Shown: positions 45,951-59,009, numbered from the stretch's first letter. The stretch is DNA of 64,000 nucleotides from Acidovorax sp. SRB_14 (GCF_012932145.1 NZ_MWOK01000011.1:1-64000), one strand, 5' to 3'. Translations and numbers: made by a program. Notes: generated from the letters alone by a model not told the origin.

Positions 45951-46006
45951 GGTGTTTTTGGCCTCAAACGCTGATGGGGAAATCGCAACCAGCTATCAAA
46001 ATCGAA
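45951..46006 (-). repeat. dispersed palindromic repeat, copy 10
   Basis: TTTTTGGCCTCAAACGCT, loop, CAACCAGCTATCAAAATCGA between DUF3297 and the AEC transporter gene; the right palindromic arm is degraded. Confidence 0.65.
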
Positions 46007-46010
46007 GTCT

Positions 46011-46973
46011 TCAGGTCAGCAGCGCGACGGCGCCCGAAAAGCTCAGGAACGCCAGCGCGGTCGACACCAGGATGATGCGCGCGATGCGCCCGTTGTGGGC
46101 GCCGAAGCGCTCGGCCAGCAGCGACACGTTGCTGGCGCTGGGCAGCGCGGCCAGCAGCACCAGCGCGGTGAGCGCGAACGGCGACAGCGGCACGCCCAGG
46201 GCGATCGCGGCCTGGCCGACCAGCCAGACGAGCAGCGGGTGCAGCAGCAGCTTGGCCAGCGCGATGGGCACGTAGTCGCGCACCGGCACATTCTCGTGCT
46301 GGTTCATCTGCGAGCGCGCGAGCACCGCACCGATGGTGAACAGCGCCACGGGCGAGGCGGCGTCGGCCAGCATGGCGACGGTCTTGTCGATTGGGCCGGG
46401 CAGCGTGAAGCGCAGCGCCGACGCCAGCGCGCCGAGCGCGATCGACCACGGCATCGGGTTGGTGGCCATGCCGCGCAGCGCATGGCGCAGCGCCACCGCC
46501 ATGCCATGCGTGCCGGCCGCGTCGAGCCGCGACAGCGCCACGCACAGCGAGCTGGTGATGAGCATGTCCACCGCAATCGTCAGGATCGCCGGGCCCGCCA
46601 CCTGCGCGCCCAGCAGCGCGACGAGCAGCGGCACGCCCATGAAGCCGGTGTTCGGGAAGGCGGCGACCAGCGCGCCGAAGGCGGCGTCGTTCCAGCCCAT
46701 GCGCGGCCCGCGCGTGGCCAGCACGGTGCCCGCCACCATCAGCAGTGCGCACAGCACATAGACGCCGGCCACGGCCGGGTCGAGCAGCTGCGCGATCGGC
46801 GTGCTGGCGCCAAAGCGGTACAGCAGGCAGGGCAGCGCGAAGTACAGCACGAAGGCGTTGAGCCCCGGAATGGCCGCCTGCGGCAGCAGCCGGCCGCGCG
46901 CGGCGAGGTAGCCGCAGAGTACCAAAGCGAAGAAAGGAAAGGTAACAAGCAGGACGGACAGCACGGCGCACAT
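46011..46973 (-). CDS. AEC family transporter (auxin efflux carrier-like)
   Basis: A 320-residue membrane protein with ~10 helices in two inverted repeats. Residues ALVAAFPNTGFMGVPLLVALLG in the N-half and NVSLLAERFGAHNGRIA in the C-half match the bacterial AEC/malonate (MdcF) carriers. Start is taken at ATG 46973 (MCAVLSVLLV), since the longer frame begins with non-hydrophobic residues. Probable organic-acid exporter or importer. Divergent from rep, whose ATG is ~145 bp away. Confidence 0.85.
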   Translation of the reverse strand: MCAVLSVLLVTFPFFALVLCGYLAARGRLLPQAAIPGLNAFVLYFALPCLLYRFGASTPIAQLLDPAVAGVYVLCALLMVAGTVLATRGPRMGWNDAAFGALVAAFPNTGFMGVPLLVALLGAQVAGPAILTIAVDMLITSSLCVALSRLDAAGTHGMAVALRHALRGMATNPMPWSIALGALASALRFTLPGPIDKTVAMLADAASPVALFTIGAVLARSQMNQHENVPVRDYVPIALAKLLLHPLLVWLVGQAAIALGVPLSPFALTALVLLAALPSASNVSLLAERFGAHNGRIARIILVSTALAFLSFSGAVALLT

Positions 46974-47119
46974 TCTGTCAGGCACCCTGCCAGTGCCGCG
47001 CTCCACACTGTGAAATCTCTGCCGATACATGCAGACACGCCACGGCCGGGCACGCGCAGCCCGCTCTGTATCATTGCGCGCTCACCCTCGGCTCCCGTTC
47101 TCTCTCCATTCCCACGCCC

Positions 47120-49200
<2,081 letters not shown>

Positions 49201-49204
<4 letters not shown>

Positions 49205-49659
49205 ACATCCCAATCACTCTGATATTGATAGCTTCCTGCGCTTGCATGGCAAGCGCCAGAGCCCAAAAAGACCCCGAAACACACACTGCCGCTGCGCCGG
49301 CCGCCAGCACCTGCCCCTCGGCCGAGGACATGGACCAGCAGCACCTGCAGGGCCTGTGGCGCGCCACGCTCGCTGGCGCGGAGCAGGGCGCGCTGCTGCG
49401 CCTGGGCCCGCACCCCGAGCTGGCGGGCAGCGTGCGCGGCACGGTGGCGCGCGGCGACGCGACGGCGCTGGTCACCGGCGATGTGCACGAGGGCGCACTG
49501 GCCCTGGAGGAATCCACCGACGGCATCCACATCGCGGCCACCTGGAGCGGCGATGTGCTGGACGGCAGCTGTGGAAAGGAAATACGCGGAACATGGAACA
49601 ACGTCACCCCCGAAACCACCCTGCCCTTCGTGCTGCGCAAGCAGGCCGCAGGGACCTGA
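49201..49659 (+). CDS. secreted protein of unknown function with repeat-derived signal peptide
   Basis: A 152-residue exported protein: signal peptide ~residues 1-21 ending ASARA, then a Cys-containing domain (STCPSAEDMDQQHLQGLWRA, later SWSG-type strands and DGSCGKEIRGTW) that looks like a small beta-barrel or lipocalin-like fold. Nothing identifies a function. The signal core, IASCACMASARAQK (residues 10-23), is encoded by a dispersed-repeat copy. Start ATG overlaps the rep stop; its stop overlaps pldA start (TGATG), making a three-gene coupled operon. Confidence 0.8.
49225..49269 (+). repeat. dispersed palindromic repeat, copy 11, inside the signal peptide of the 49.2-kb gene
   Basis: TTGATAGCTTCCTGCGCTTG, loop, CAAGCGCCAGAGCCCAAAAA. 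One of the best-conserved copies in the window, wholly within coding sequence at codons 9-23. Confidence 0.9.
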
Positions 49660-50843
49660 TGCGCGCCCCGCTCGCGGCGGCCCTGCTGTGGGCCGCGCTG
49701 CCGGCCACGCCGGCGCTGGCCCAGGCGCCCGCGCGGGACGCCGCCTGGCAGCAGTGCGCCGCGCTGCAGAACGACCAGAGCGCGCGCCTGGCCTGTTTCG
49801 ACCAGTGGGCCGGCCAGCAGGCCGCGCCTCCGGCGGCGTCCGGCAGCGCCACGGCCGCCTCGGCCAACGCCTGGGCGCAGGGCGGCGCGAGCGCGTCAAC
49901 TGCGCCAACCGCGAGCGAAGTCGCCCCGCCGCCTGCGCCGCCGGTGGCCCTGCAGATCGTCGAAGTGCCGCGCACCACGGGCTGCCGCGACGCGCAGTAC
50001 AGCGAGATGTCGCGCTTCTGGGAACTCGAGCCGGGCACCGACTGCGGCACCTTCAGCTTCCGCGGCTACCGGCCGATCAACGCGTCGGTGGCGGCGGCGA
50101 GCAACGTCAACCGCCAGCCCAGTTCCAGCGCGCCGGACCACACGGCCGCCGCGCCCATCGACTACCGCAACACCGAGAACCGCATCCAGCTGTCGGTGCG
50201 CACCAAAATCGCCCAGGGCCTGCTCACGCAGGGCGACACCGAGCGCAAGGACTCGCTGTGGTTCGGCTACACCCAGCAGTCGTACTGGCAGCTGTTCAGC
50301 CCCGCCATTTCGCGGCCCTTCCGCACCACCGACCACGAGCCCGAAGTCGTCTACGCCTACCCCAGCGACGTGCGCCTGCCCGGCGGCTGGCGCCTGCGCT
50401 ACAGCGGCCTGGGGCTCGTGCACCAGTCCAACGGCCAGAGTCTGCCGCTGTCGCGCAGCTGGAACCGCGTCTACCTGATGGCCGGCATGGAACAGGGCCA
50501 GCGCTGGCGCGTGCAGGGGCGCGTGTGGCACCGCCTCGCCGAGAGCGCGGCCAACGACGACAACCCCGGCATTTCGGACTACATCGGCCGCGGCGAGCTG
50601 CAGGCGTACTGGAACGTCAACCGCAGCAACACCGTCGGCGTCACGCTGCGCCATGCGCTCAAGCGCGATGGGCGCGGCTCGGCGCGCCTCGAATGGCTGC
50701 AGACGCTGGGCGAGGGCTTTGGCGGCGGCAAGAGCAACCTGCGCCTGCACACGCAGCTGTTCAGTGGCTATGGCGACAGCCTGATCGACTACAACCGCCG
50801 GCGCACGGTGCTGAGCGTGGGGCTGAGCCTGGTCGATTTCTGA
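49659..50843 (+). CDS. pldA: outer membrane phospholipase A
   Basis: A 394-residue OMPLA. A signal peptide (LLWAALPATPALAQ) precedes a ~120-residue N-terminal extension with CAALQNDQSARLACFDQWA and a Pro/Ala-rich linker, then a 12-stranded barrel ending in Phe. The catalytic His-Ser pair lies in the family motif HQSNGQS, with Asn in SRSWNRVYL. In the cell it hydrolyses mislocalised phospholipids in the outer leaflet. Its ATG overlaps the previous stop (TGATG). Confidence 0.92.
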   Translation: MRAPLAAALLWAALPATPALAQAPARDAAWQQCAALQNDQSARLACFDQWAGQQAAPPAASGSATAASANAWAQGGASASTAPTASEVAPPPAPPVALQIVEVPRTTGCRDAQYSEMSRFWELEPGTDCGTFSFRGYRPINASVAAASNVNRQPSSSAPDHTAAAPIDYRNTENRIQLSVRTKIAQGLLTQGDTERKDSLWFGYTQQSYWQLFSPAISRPFRTTDHEPEVVYAYPSDVRLPGGWRLRYSGLGLVHQSNGQSLPLSRSWNRVYLMAGMEQGQRWRVQGRVWHRLAESAANDDNPGISDYIGRGELQAYWNVNRSNTVGVTLRHALKRDGRGSARLEWLQTLGEGFGGGKSNLRLHTQLFSGYGDSLIDYNRRRTVLSVGLSLVDF

Positions 50844-51047
50844 GCGCGGCCTCCCAAACGGCAGGGGGCTTGAATCACATCCTGTTACTTCCTGGCCCCG
50901 GCCCGCCTTGAACCGCCCCTGCGCTGCCGACACAATGGCGTGCGCCGCGCCACCCCGGCCACGCTCCCGATAAGAGCCGGTTTCCTGGCGCATTCCCTGC
51001 CATCGCCGCGCGCCCCTGCCCGGACAATGCCGCTACAGAGGACCCCC

Positions 51048-53214
<2,167 letters not shown>

Positions 53215-53260
53215 GCCAAGGCCCGCGCCCTGCGTGGCGCCGCCCCTCGAAACCCATTGA

Positions 53261-53310
53261 TTGATAGCTGCCAACGCTTACCCGATAAGCGTTTGAGCCA
53301 CTTTTGACGC
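53261..53310 (+). repeat. dispersed palindromic repeat, copy 12
   Basis: TTGATAGCTGCCAACGCTTACC, CGATAAGCGTTTGAGCCACTTTT; arms AACGCTTA / TAAGCGTT pair perfectly around CCCGA... Lies 46 bp downstream of tgt. Confidence 0.85.
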
Positions 53311-53381
53311 TGATCTGAGAGCGCAGCATCGCTGCGGCGGCGCCCTGCCCGTCCGCCGTGGCGGCGGCAGTACCATGCGCC

Positions 53382-53888
53382 ATGCTGCGCCAAATTCTGC
53401 TGTTGCCCCTGCGCCTGCTCACCGGGCTGGGCAACGGGGTGCTGGCGCTGCTGATCCTGTTCGAGGAATGGGGTTGGGAGCCGCTGCAGCAGCTGGTGGC
53501 GCGCATCAGCCGGTGGCCTGGCCTGCGCTGGATCGAGGCGCGCGTGCGCGCCCTGCCACCGTGGGCCGCCGTCGCGGTTTTTTCCCTGCCCACGGCAATG
53601 CTGCTGCCCATCAAGCTGCTGGCCCTGTGGGCCGTGGGGCGCGGCCATGTGCTGCTGGGCATGCTGGTGATCGTGGTGGCCAAGGTCGTGGGCACCGCCG
53701 TGGTGGCGCGCCTGTTCGCGCTGACGCAGCCCGCACTCATGCGGCTGCGCTGGTTTGCGGTGGTCTATGCCCACTGGATGCGCCTCAAGCACGCCGTGCT
53801 CGAACGCGCGCGCGCATCGTGGGCCTGGCGCGTGGCGCGCGTGGTCAAGCGCCAATGGCGGCAGCGGTGGCGCCGCTATCGGCGTTGA
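53382..53888 (+). CDS. hypothetical inner-membrane protein
   Basis: A 168-residue protein with two or three hydrophobic helices (LLTGLGNGVLALLILFEEWG, AVAVFSLPTAMLLPIKLLALW, GMLVIVVAKVVGTAVVA) and a strongly basic C-terminus (RVVKRQWRQRWRRYRR). ATG 53382 is preferred over the GTG at 53358. No family known to me; function open. Confidence 0.6.
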   Translation: MLRQILLLPLRLLTGLGNGVLALLILFEEWGWEPLQQLVARISRWPGLRWIEARVRALPPWAAVAVFSLPTAMLLPIKLLALWAVGRGHVLLGMLVIVVAKVVGTAVVARLFALTQPALMRLRWFAVVYAHWMRLKHAVLERARASWAWRVARVVKRQWRQRWRRYRR

Positions 53889-53977
53889 CGGTCTGTGCGC
53901 TCCGGGGCACCCCGGGGGCGCTCGGCAAGCCTTATTCCGCCTACCATGGCGCCACCGCCACCCTCCGGACACCAGCG

Positions 53978-54718
53978 ATGAAGCCCCTCGATCTCGCCAG
54001 CGCCGTGTTCCTGCTGGTCGCCACCGGCGTGGTCCGGGCCGGTGCGCCAGAACCCGCCACCGATGCACCGGCCACGGCGCCTCCGGCTTACAAGCTCACC
54101 GCCGGCCTGTACCGCTTTTCCGACCACGCCACGGGCTGGGACGTGAACCTGCGCCACAGCTCCGACCTCGGCAACGTCTGGATCGGCTACTTCCGCCTGG
54201 CCAGCCAGGACACGACCCAGTGGCGCGCCGGCTGGGACCACAGCTACGGCAGCGCGGTGCGCATCAGCCCGTCGATCCAGTTCGCCAGCGGGGGCTTTGT
54301 CGGCGGCAGCGTGCAGGCGGAAACCGGCGATCCGTGGTTTGTCGGCGCCGGGCTGGGGCGCACCAATCTGCGCCCCTACTGGAACCTGAACTTCGACCCC
54401 AATGACGCCTACACGCTGTCGGCGGGCCACCGCAGGACCGACAGCCAGCTGTTCATGGTCCAGCTGGTGCGCGACAACCGGCAGAACCCGGACCAGCGGC
54501 ATCTGCACTTCACGTGGCGCCAGCCGCTGGCAGAGGGCGAGCGCCTCACCCTGGACGCGCTCTACAAGACCGGTCTGGTGGAGAAGCAGCGCATCCGGCG
54601 GTGGGGGCTTTCCGCCACCTACGACTGGCCGAACTGGTTCGTGCGCCTGGCCTGGGACCCGAACACCAACTTCACCCCGGTCGACGCTTGGCGGCTGTCC
54701 GTAGGCAGCCGCTTCTGA
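53978..54718 (+). CDS. predicted outer-membrane beta-barrel protein
   Basis: A 246-residue exported protein: signal peptide (LDLASAVFLLVATGVVRAGA), a short Pro/Ala linker, then alternating amphipathic strands (YKLTAGLYRFSDHATG, VWIGYFRLASQ, AYTLSAGHRRTDSQLFMVQLV, GLSATYDWP) ending in RLSVGSRF with a terminal Phe, the Bam-recognition residue of outer-membrane barrels. About eight strands are plausible. No specific family recognised; a PagP/PagL-like or structural barrel is possible. Confidence 0.65.
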   Translation: MKPLDLASAVFLLVATGVVRAGAPEPATDAPATAPPAYKLTAGLYRFSDHATGWDVNLRHSSDLGNVWIGYFRLASQDTTQWRAGWDHSYGSAVRISPSIQFASGGFVGGSVQAETGDPWFVGAGLGRTNLRPYWNLNFDPNDAYTLSAGHRRTDSQLFMVQLVRDNRQNPDQRHLHFTWRQPLAEGERLTLDALYKTGLVEKQRIRRWGLSATYDWPNWFVRLAWDPNTNFTPVDAWRLSVGSRF

Positions 54719-54762
54719 TCGCGCGGCCAGCGTCCGGACCACGCCCTCGTGCCCCGAAGAAA

Positions 54763-54793
54763 AGGCACCTGCCATGCGGGACGGCAGGTGCCT
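54763..54793 (-). terminator. rho-independent terminator for the DUF3597 gene
   Basis: AGGCACCTGCC at 54763-54773 pairs perfectly with GGCAGGTGCCT at 54783-54793 (11-bp stem, 9-nt loop). On the minus strand it is followed by TTTTCTT. It lies 20 bp after the DUF3597 stop and 45 bp after the convergent barrel gene, and may serve both. Confidence 0.8.
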
Positions 54794-54813
54794 GCGGCGC
54801 GCCGCGCTGCGGA

Positions 54814-55209
54814 TCAGTCCCGCAGCTCGGGCGGCAGCGTGCCGCCGTTGGCCGCGATGCTGCGCATCACCTGCTTGTGCAGCCAGGTGTTCCAGGCGGC
54901 CGAGCCGGGCTCGTCGCTGCCGCTGTAGTGCAGCTCGCCCGCCAGCTCCTTGCGCGGGGCCAGGCTGCTGTCCAGGCCCAGCAGCTTGAGCAGGTCGACG
55001 ATGGACGTGCGCCAGTTGAGTGCATTGGCACCCGGCATGGCGTCCAGGATGGGCGCCACGTCGCCCAGCGCGATGGAGGCCGGTGCCGCAGGTGCTGCAG
55101 GAGCAGGTGCGCCTGCGGCGGCCGGTGCCGGCGCCGGTGGCGCGGCCACGACCTCGGCAGCGTTGGCCGACGGGAAAATCTTGGAGAAAATTTTGGAAAA
55201 AAAGCCCAT
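54814..55209 (-). CDS. DUF3597 domain protein
   Basis: A 131-residue protein beginning MGFFSKIFSKIFPSANA, then an Ala/Pro linker (residues ~20-45) and the DUF3597 domain (LNWRTSIVDLLKLLGLDSS, LAGELHYSGSD, AAWNTWLHKQVM). This family, of unknown function, shares the LysM/colicin-linked WNxWLHKQV ending. GGGGAGCACTC precedes the ATG. Ends just before a strong terminator. Confidence 0.85.
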   Translation of the reverse strand: MGFFSKIFSKIFPSANAAEVVAAPPAPAPAAAGAPAPAAPAAPASIALGDVAPILDAMPGANALNWRTSIVDLLKLLGLDSSLAPRKELAGELHYSGSDEPGSAAWNTWLHKQVMRSIAANGGTLPPELRD

Positions 55210-55287
55210 GAGTGCTCCCCGAGTGACGTTGAGGTTGCTGTGACCGCGGCCCCCGGGGCAGCCCCCTGAATGCCGCCAGCCTTTGTA

Positions 55288-56343
55288 TCACGCGCCGGTG
55301 GCAGGCTCGGGTGCCGTCTGTCGGCTCGACGTGCCGCACGCGTGGCAGAAGCGCGCAAACGCGCTCTTGCGCGTGCCGCAGCGGTCGAACAGGCCGATGC
55401 CGCAGTGCGGGCAGAAATCGATCCTCTCGTCTTTCAGGTCCACCGGGCGCTCGCAGCCCGGGCACACGCCCTTGGCCAGGCGCGCCAGGGCCACGTCGTA
55501 ACCGAGTTCCTTGCGGCGCTGCTGGTCGGGCAGCGTCTCGGCCTGCTTCTGGCGCTCGAGGTAGCGGTTGAGCGCCAGGATCGCGTAGCGCCCGACCAGC
55601 GCCGTGAGGACGATGCCGACCACATAGCGCACATAGCCGCCGTAGCTGGGCAGGTAGGGCACGAGCTCGACGAAGAAGGCGAACAGCGCGAAGAAGATGA
55701 AGCCCCAGACGAAAGGCCACCAGGTTCCCTTGCGCTGCTTCACGAACAGCCAGCCGGCCAGCGCCAGCAGCGGCAGCGTGAGCGCCAGGCGGTACAGGAA
55801 CACGCGCAGCTCGACCTGGCGGCGCTCGGCGGCCAGTTTCTTGGCCCCTTCGGCTTCGAGGCGTTCGAGACCTTGGCGCGCTGCCGTGGCGGACTGGCGC
55901 GCATCGAGCGCCGCCTGCTGCTGCACCTCGACGGCCTGCTGGGTCTGGCGCTCGGCCTGCTTGAGCACATCGAGCGCCTGCGTGCGCGCCAGCACCTCGG
56001 GGTCGTGCTCGGCGCGCTGCGTCACGCTGCGCGCGGCCAGCCAGTTGTTGAAGGTTTCGCGTTCGGCCTGGCTTTCGCTGCGCGCCTTGCCGCGCTGCAG
56101 CTGCGCCTGCTCGAGCGCGCTCTGGGCGTCCTGCTCGGCCTGGCGCGCCGCGCGGACCTGGGCGCGCAGCGCCTCGGCGGCCGGGCGGTCGAGGAAGTCG
56201 TCGAGCTGCAGCGGGGTCTCGACGCGGGGCAGGTCGCCCACCACCGTGCCGCCCAGGCCGATCAGGAAGCTGGCGAACACCAGCGCCACCAGCCACAGGC
56301 CGCGGCGGAACCATTTTTCGGACAGGCGCAGCGATTTGCTCAT
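55288..56343 (-). CDS. membrane protein with coiled coil and C-terminal zinc ribbons
   Basis: A 351-residue protein. N-terminal anchor (WLVALVFASFLIGLGG, residues ~17-35), a ~130-residue Ala/Gln/Arg coiled coil (~50-190), three further helices (LPLLALAGWLFV, FVWGFIFFALFAFFVEL, YVVGIVLTALVGRYAIL), then two zinc-ribbon-like Cys sets (CPGC...CPHC and RCGT...CHACG). Start at ATG 56343; the longer frame is translated from a repeat copy. No family recognised. Located downstream of the LplT-acyltransferase gene. Confidence 0.7.
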   Translation of the reverse strand: MSKSLRLSEKWFRRGLWLVALVFASFLIGLGGTVVGDLPRVETPLQLDDFLDRPAAEALRAQVRAARQAEQDAQSALEQAQLQRGKARSESQAERETFNNWLAARSVTQRAEHDPEVLARTQALDVLKQAERQTQQAVEVQQQAALDARQSATAARQGLERLEAEGAKKLAAERRQVELRVFLYRLALTLPLLALAGWLFVKQRKGTWWPFVWGFIFFALFAFFVELVPYLPSYGGYVRYVVGIVLTALVGRYAILALNRYLERQKQAETLPDQQRRKELGYDVALARLAKGVCPGCERPVDLKDERIDFCPHCGIGLFDRCGTRKSAFARFCHACGTSSRQTAPEPATGA

Positions 56344-56370
56344 GGCGTTTCCTTCGGTTGAACTCTTGAA

Positions 56371-56416
56371 TTGATAGCTGCTTGCGCTTGTGTACCAAGC
56401 GTCAGCGGCTGTTTTG
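56371..56416 (+). repeat. dispersed palindromic repeat, copy 13
   Basis: TTGATAGCTGCTTGCGCTTG, loop, CAAGCGTCAGCGGC. Lies just upstream of the start of the zinc-ribbon protein gene (minus strand), at the 3' end of the acyltransferase fusion. Confidence 0.8.
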
Positions 56417-56419
56417 CCG

Positions 56420-58366
56420 CTATTTTGCAATGTGCTGGGCGAGCAGCGCAGCGACCTTCTCGCGCAGCGCCTCGGGCGTGACCTGGGCGGCGGGCAGCGC
56501 GCTGCCCACGTTCAGCCCCACGGGCTTGAACAGCCCGCGCCGAAACGGCCGCACCATGGCGCCGCCGCGTTCGATGCGGCTGAAGCACGAGCCCCACAGG
56601 TTTGTCAGCGCCATCAGGACCACGGGCACCTCGATGCCCTCGGCCTGCGCCCGCGCGAGGATCTTCACGATGCCGCCCTGGAACGACTGCAGGCTGCCGT
56701 CGTGCGTGATGCCGCCTTCGGGAAAGATGGCCAGCAGGTCGCCGTCCCGCAGCACCTGGGCGGCGCGCTCGAAAGCGGCCTCGTAGGCGGCGGCGTCCTC
56801 CTTTTGCGGCGCGATCGGAATCGCCCGCGCCAGGCGGAACAATCTGCCCAGCACGGGCACGCGGAAGATGCGGTGGTCCATCAGAAAGCAGATGGGGCGC
56901 GGGCTCGCCGCCATGAGCAGCACGGCGTCGACAAAGCTCACGTGGTTGCAGACCAGCACGGCCGCCCCGGCCGTCGGAATGTGCTCGTCGCCGTGCACCT
57001 TGAAGCGGTAGACGAAGCGCGAGGCCCCCCAGGCGATGAAGCGCAGCAGGTATTCGGGCACCAGCCAGAAGATGTAGCCCGCCACCACCGCGTTGGCGAT
57101 GGCCGTGAACAAGAACACCTGCGGCACCGTGAAGCCCGCGCCCAGCAGCGCGCCAGCGATGAGCGCGCTGGCGATCATGAACAGCGCGTTGAGGATGTTG
57201 TTGGCGGCAATGGTGCGCGCACGGTGCGTGGGCGCGCTGCGCAGCTGGATCAGCGCATACATCGGCACACTGTAGAGGCCGGCGAACAGGCTCAGCAGCG
57301 CCAGGTCCGCCATCACGCGCCAGTGCACGGGCTGCGACACGAACGCGGCCAGGCCCATGAGGTCGGCCGCCGGCAGGCCGCGCGCGGCAAAGTACAGGTC
57401 GGTGGCGAACACGCTCATGCCGATCGCGCCCAGCGGCACCAAGCCGATCTCGACATGGCGGCGGCCCAGCACCTCGCACAGCAGCGAGCCGGTGCCGATG
57501 CCGACCGAGAACACCACCAGCAGGAGCGAGGCGACCTGCTCGTTGCCGTGCAGCACCTCCTTGGCGAAGCTCGGGAATTGGCTCAGGAACACGGCGCCGA
57601 AGAACCACATCCAGCTGATGCCCAGCAGCGAGCGGAACACCACCGGGTTGCCGCGTGCCAGCTGCAGGTTGCGCCAGGTTTCCGTGAAAGGGTTCCAGTT
57701 GACTGTGAGTCCCGGGTCGGTGGCGGGCGCCGCAGGAATGCACTGCGCCACGGCCCGCCCGGCCAGCGCCGCCAGCACGCAGGCCACGGCCACCATGGCG
57801 TGGCCCCCTATCAGTACATCCTCCGGCAGTGCGACCAGCAGGCCGCCCGCCACGTTGCCCAGCAGGATGGCGACGAAGGTGCCCATCTCGACCATGCCGT
57901 TGCCGCCGGTGAGTTCGCGCTCGCCGAGCACCTGCGGCAGGTAAGCGAACTTGACCGGGCCGAACAGCGTGGAATGCACGCCCATCAGGAAGGTGCACAA
58001 CAGCAGCACCGGCACTTGGCCGGCGATGAAGCCGGCGGCCGCCACGAGCATGATCGCGACCTCTAGGTTCTTGACGAAGCGGACCGTGCGCGCCTTGTCG
58101 TATTTGTCGGCCAGCTGCCCGGCCGTTGCCGAAAACAGCAGGAACGGCAGGATGAACAGCGCACCGATCACCAGCCCCGCCAGGGCGGGCGGCAGCCACG
58201 ACACGCTGAGCTGGTAGGTCACCATCACCGTGAACGCGAACTTGAACAGGTTGTCGTTGGCCGCGCCCGAGAACTGGGTCCAGAAAAACGGCGCAAAGCG
58301 GCGCTGGCGCAACAGCGCGAACTGGTTGGGGTGCGCGTGCCCGGCGCCGGCGGGTTCGTGGCCCAT
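56420..58366 (-). CDS. LplT-like MFS transporter fused to 1-acylglycerol-3-phosphate acyltransferase-like domain
   Basis: A 648-residue fusion. Residues ~1-415 form a 12-helix MFS lysophospholipid flippase-like domain (FWTQFSGAANDNLFKFAF). Residues ~440-640 are a PlsC acyltransferase with NHVSFVDA (HX4D), the FPEGGITHDG motif and a C-terminal region. E. coli Aas/LplT are organised differently: the acyl-ACP synthetase domain is missing here. Inferred role: import and re-acylation of lysophospholipids. ATG 58366 preceded by AGGAGCATT. Confidence 0.88.
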   Translation of the reverse strand: MGHEPAGAGHAHPNQFALLRQRRFAPFFWTQFSGAANDNLFKFAFTVMVTYQLSVSWLPPALAGLVIGALFILPFLLFSATAGQLADKYDKARTVRFVKNLEVAIMLVAAAGFIAGQVPVLLLCTFLMGVHSTLFGPVKFAYLPQVLGERELTGGNGMVEMGTFVAILLGNVAGGLLVALPEDVLIGGHAMVAVACVLAALAGRAVAQCIPAAPATDPGLTVNWNPFTETWRNLQLARGNPVVFRSLLGISWMWFFGAVFLSQFPSFAKEVLHGNEQVASLLLVVFSVGIGTGSLLCEVLGRRHVEIGLVPLGAIGMSVFATDLYFAARGLPAADLMGLAAFVSQPVHWRVMADLALLSLFAGLYSVPMYALIQLRSAPTHRARTIAANNILNALFMIASALIAGALLGAGFTVPQVFLFTAIANAVVAGYIFWLVPEYLLRFIAWGASRFVYRFKVHGDEHIPTAGAAVLVCNHVSFVDAVLLMAASPRPICFLMDHRIFRVPVLGRLFRLARAIPIAPQKEDAAAYEAAFERAAQVLRDGDLLAIFPEGGITHDGSLQSFQGGIVKILARAQAEGIEVPVVLMALTNLWGSCFSRIERGGAMVRPFRRGLFKPVGLNVGSALPAAQVTPEALREKVAALLAQHIAK

Positions 58367-58569
58367 GGAATGCTCCTGTGTGTCGTGCGCCCGCAGGCGC
58401 CGCCGGATTGTGCCCTGCACGGCCTGCGCGGCGGCGGAACCCGCGCCCTGGGTGCTGCGGCGCTGAAACACAGCTTCACATGACTTTGCATGGCAGGAAC
58501 CGGCACTTGACGCAGCGCCGCCACCATCAAGTTCCCGCTTCCGCAAGGAACGCTTTTCAGGAGAACAAC

Positions 58570-58977
58570 ATGGTCCGCACCACCTTCGCTGCCACTTCCC
58601 TCACGCTGCTGTCGCTGTTTGCCCTGGCACCCGCGCAGGCCGCCCCGCACGCCACCGTCGTGATCCAGTCGGGCCAACCGGTCTATGCGCAGGGCCAACC
58701 GGTCTACCTGCCGGCGCCGCCGCCGCCGCGCCGTGAAGCGATGCCGCGCCCGCGCCGCGGCCAGGTGTGGGTGGCCGGCCACTGGGAGTGGCGCGGCAAC
58801 CGCCATGTCTGGGCCCCGGGCCACTGGGTCAAGGCGCGCCCTGGCTACCACTACCGCCAGCCGCAGTGGGCGCAGCACAACGGCAAATGGCAGATGCGCG
58901 GTGGCGGCTGGGACCGTGACGGCGACGGCGTGCCCAACCGCTACGACAGCCGCCCCGACAACCCACGCCGCCACTGA
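58570..58977 (+). CDS. exported YXWGXW-type repeat protein
   Basis: A 135-residue secreted protein: signal peptide (LLSLFALAPAQAA), a short perfect SGQPVYAQGQPVYLP duplication, a Pro/Arg stretch, then WVAGHWEWRGNRHVW and GHWVKARPGY, W-x-x-G-H-W-type repeats. It ends with DRDGDGVPNRYDSRPDNP, a calcium-binding EF-hand/thrombospondin-type-3-like motif. Function unknown; cell-surface or periplasmic. GAGAACAAC precedes ATG 58570. Ends before a terminator hairpin. Confidence 0.75.
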   Translation: MVRTTFAATSLTLLSLFALAPAQAAPHATVVIQSGQPVYAQGQPVYLPAPPPPRREAMPRPRRGQVWVAGHWEWRGNRHVWAPGHWVKARPGYHYRQPQWAQHNGKWQMRGGGWDRDGDGVPNRYDSRPDNPRRH

Positions 58978-59009
58978 GACCGCGGCGCACGCGCCACCGC
59001 ACCCCTCCC

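Noticed and set aside
45848-45988. N-terminal extension of DUF3297 from an upstream in-frame start
   Set aside because: Its first codons come from repeat copy 10 and the family begins at the internal ATG; a fourth repeat-derived N-terminus is not supported.
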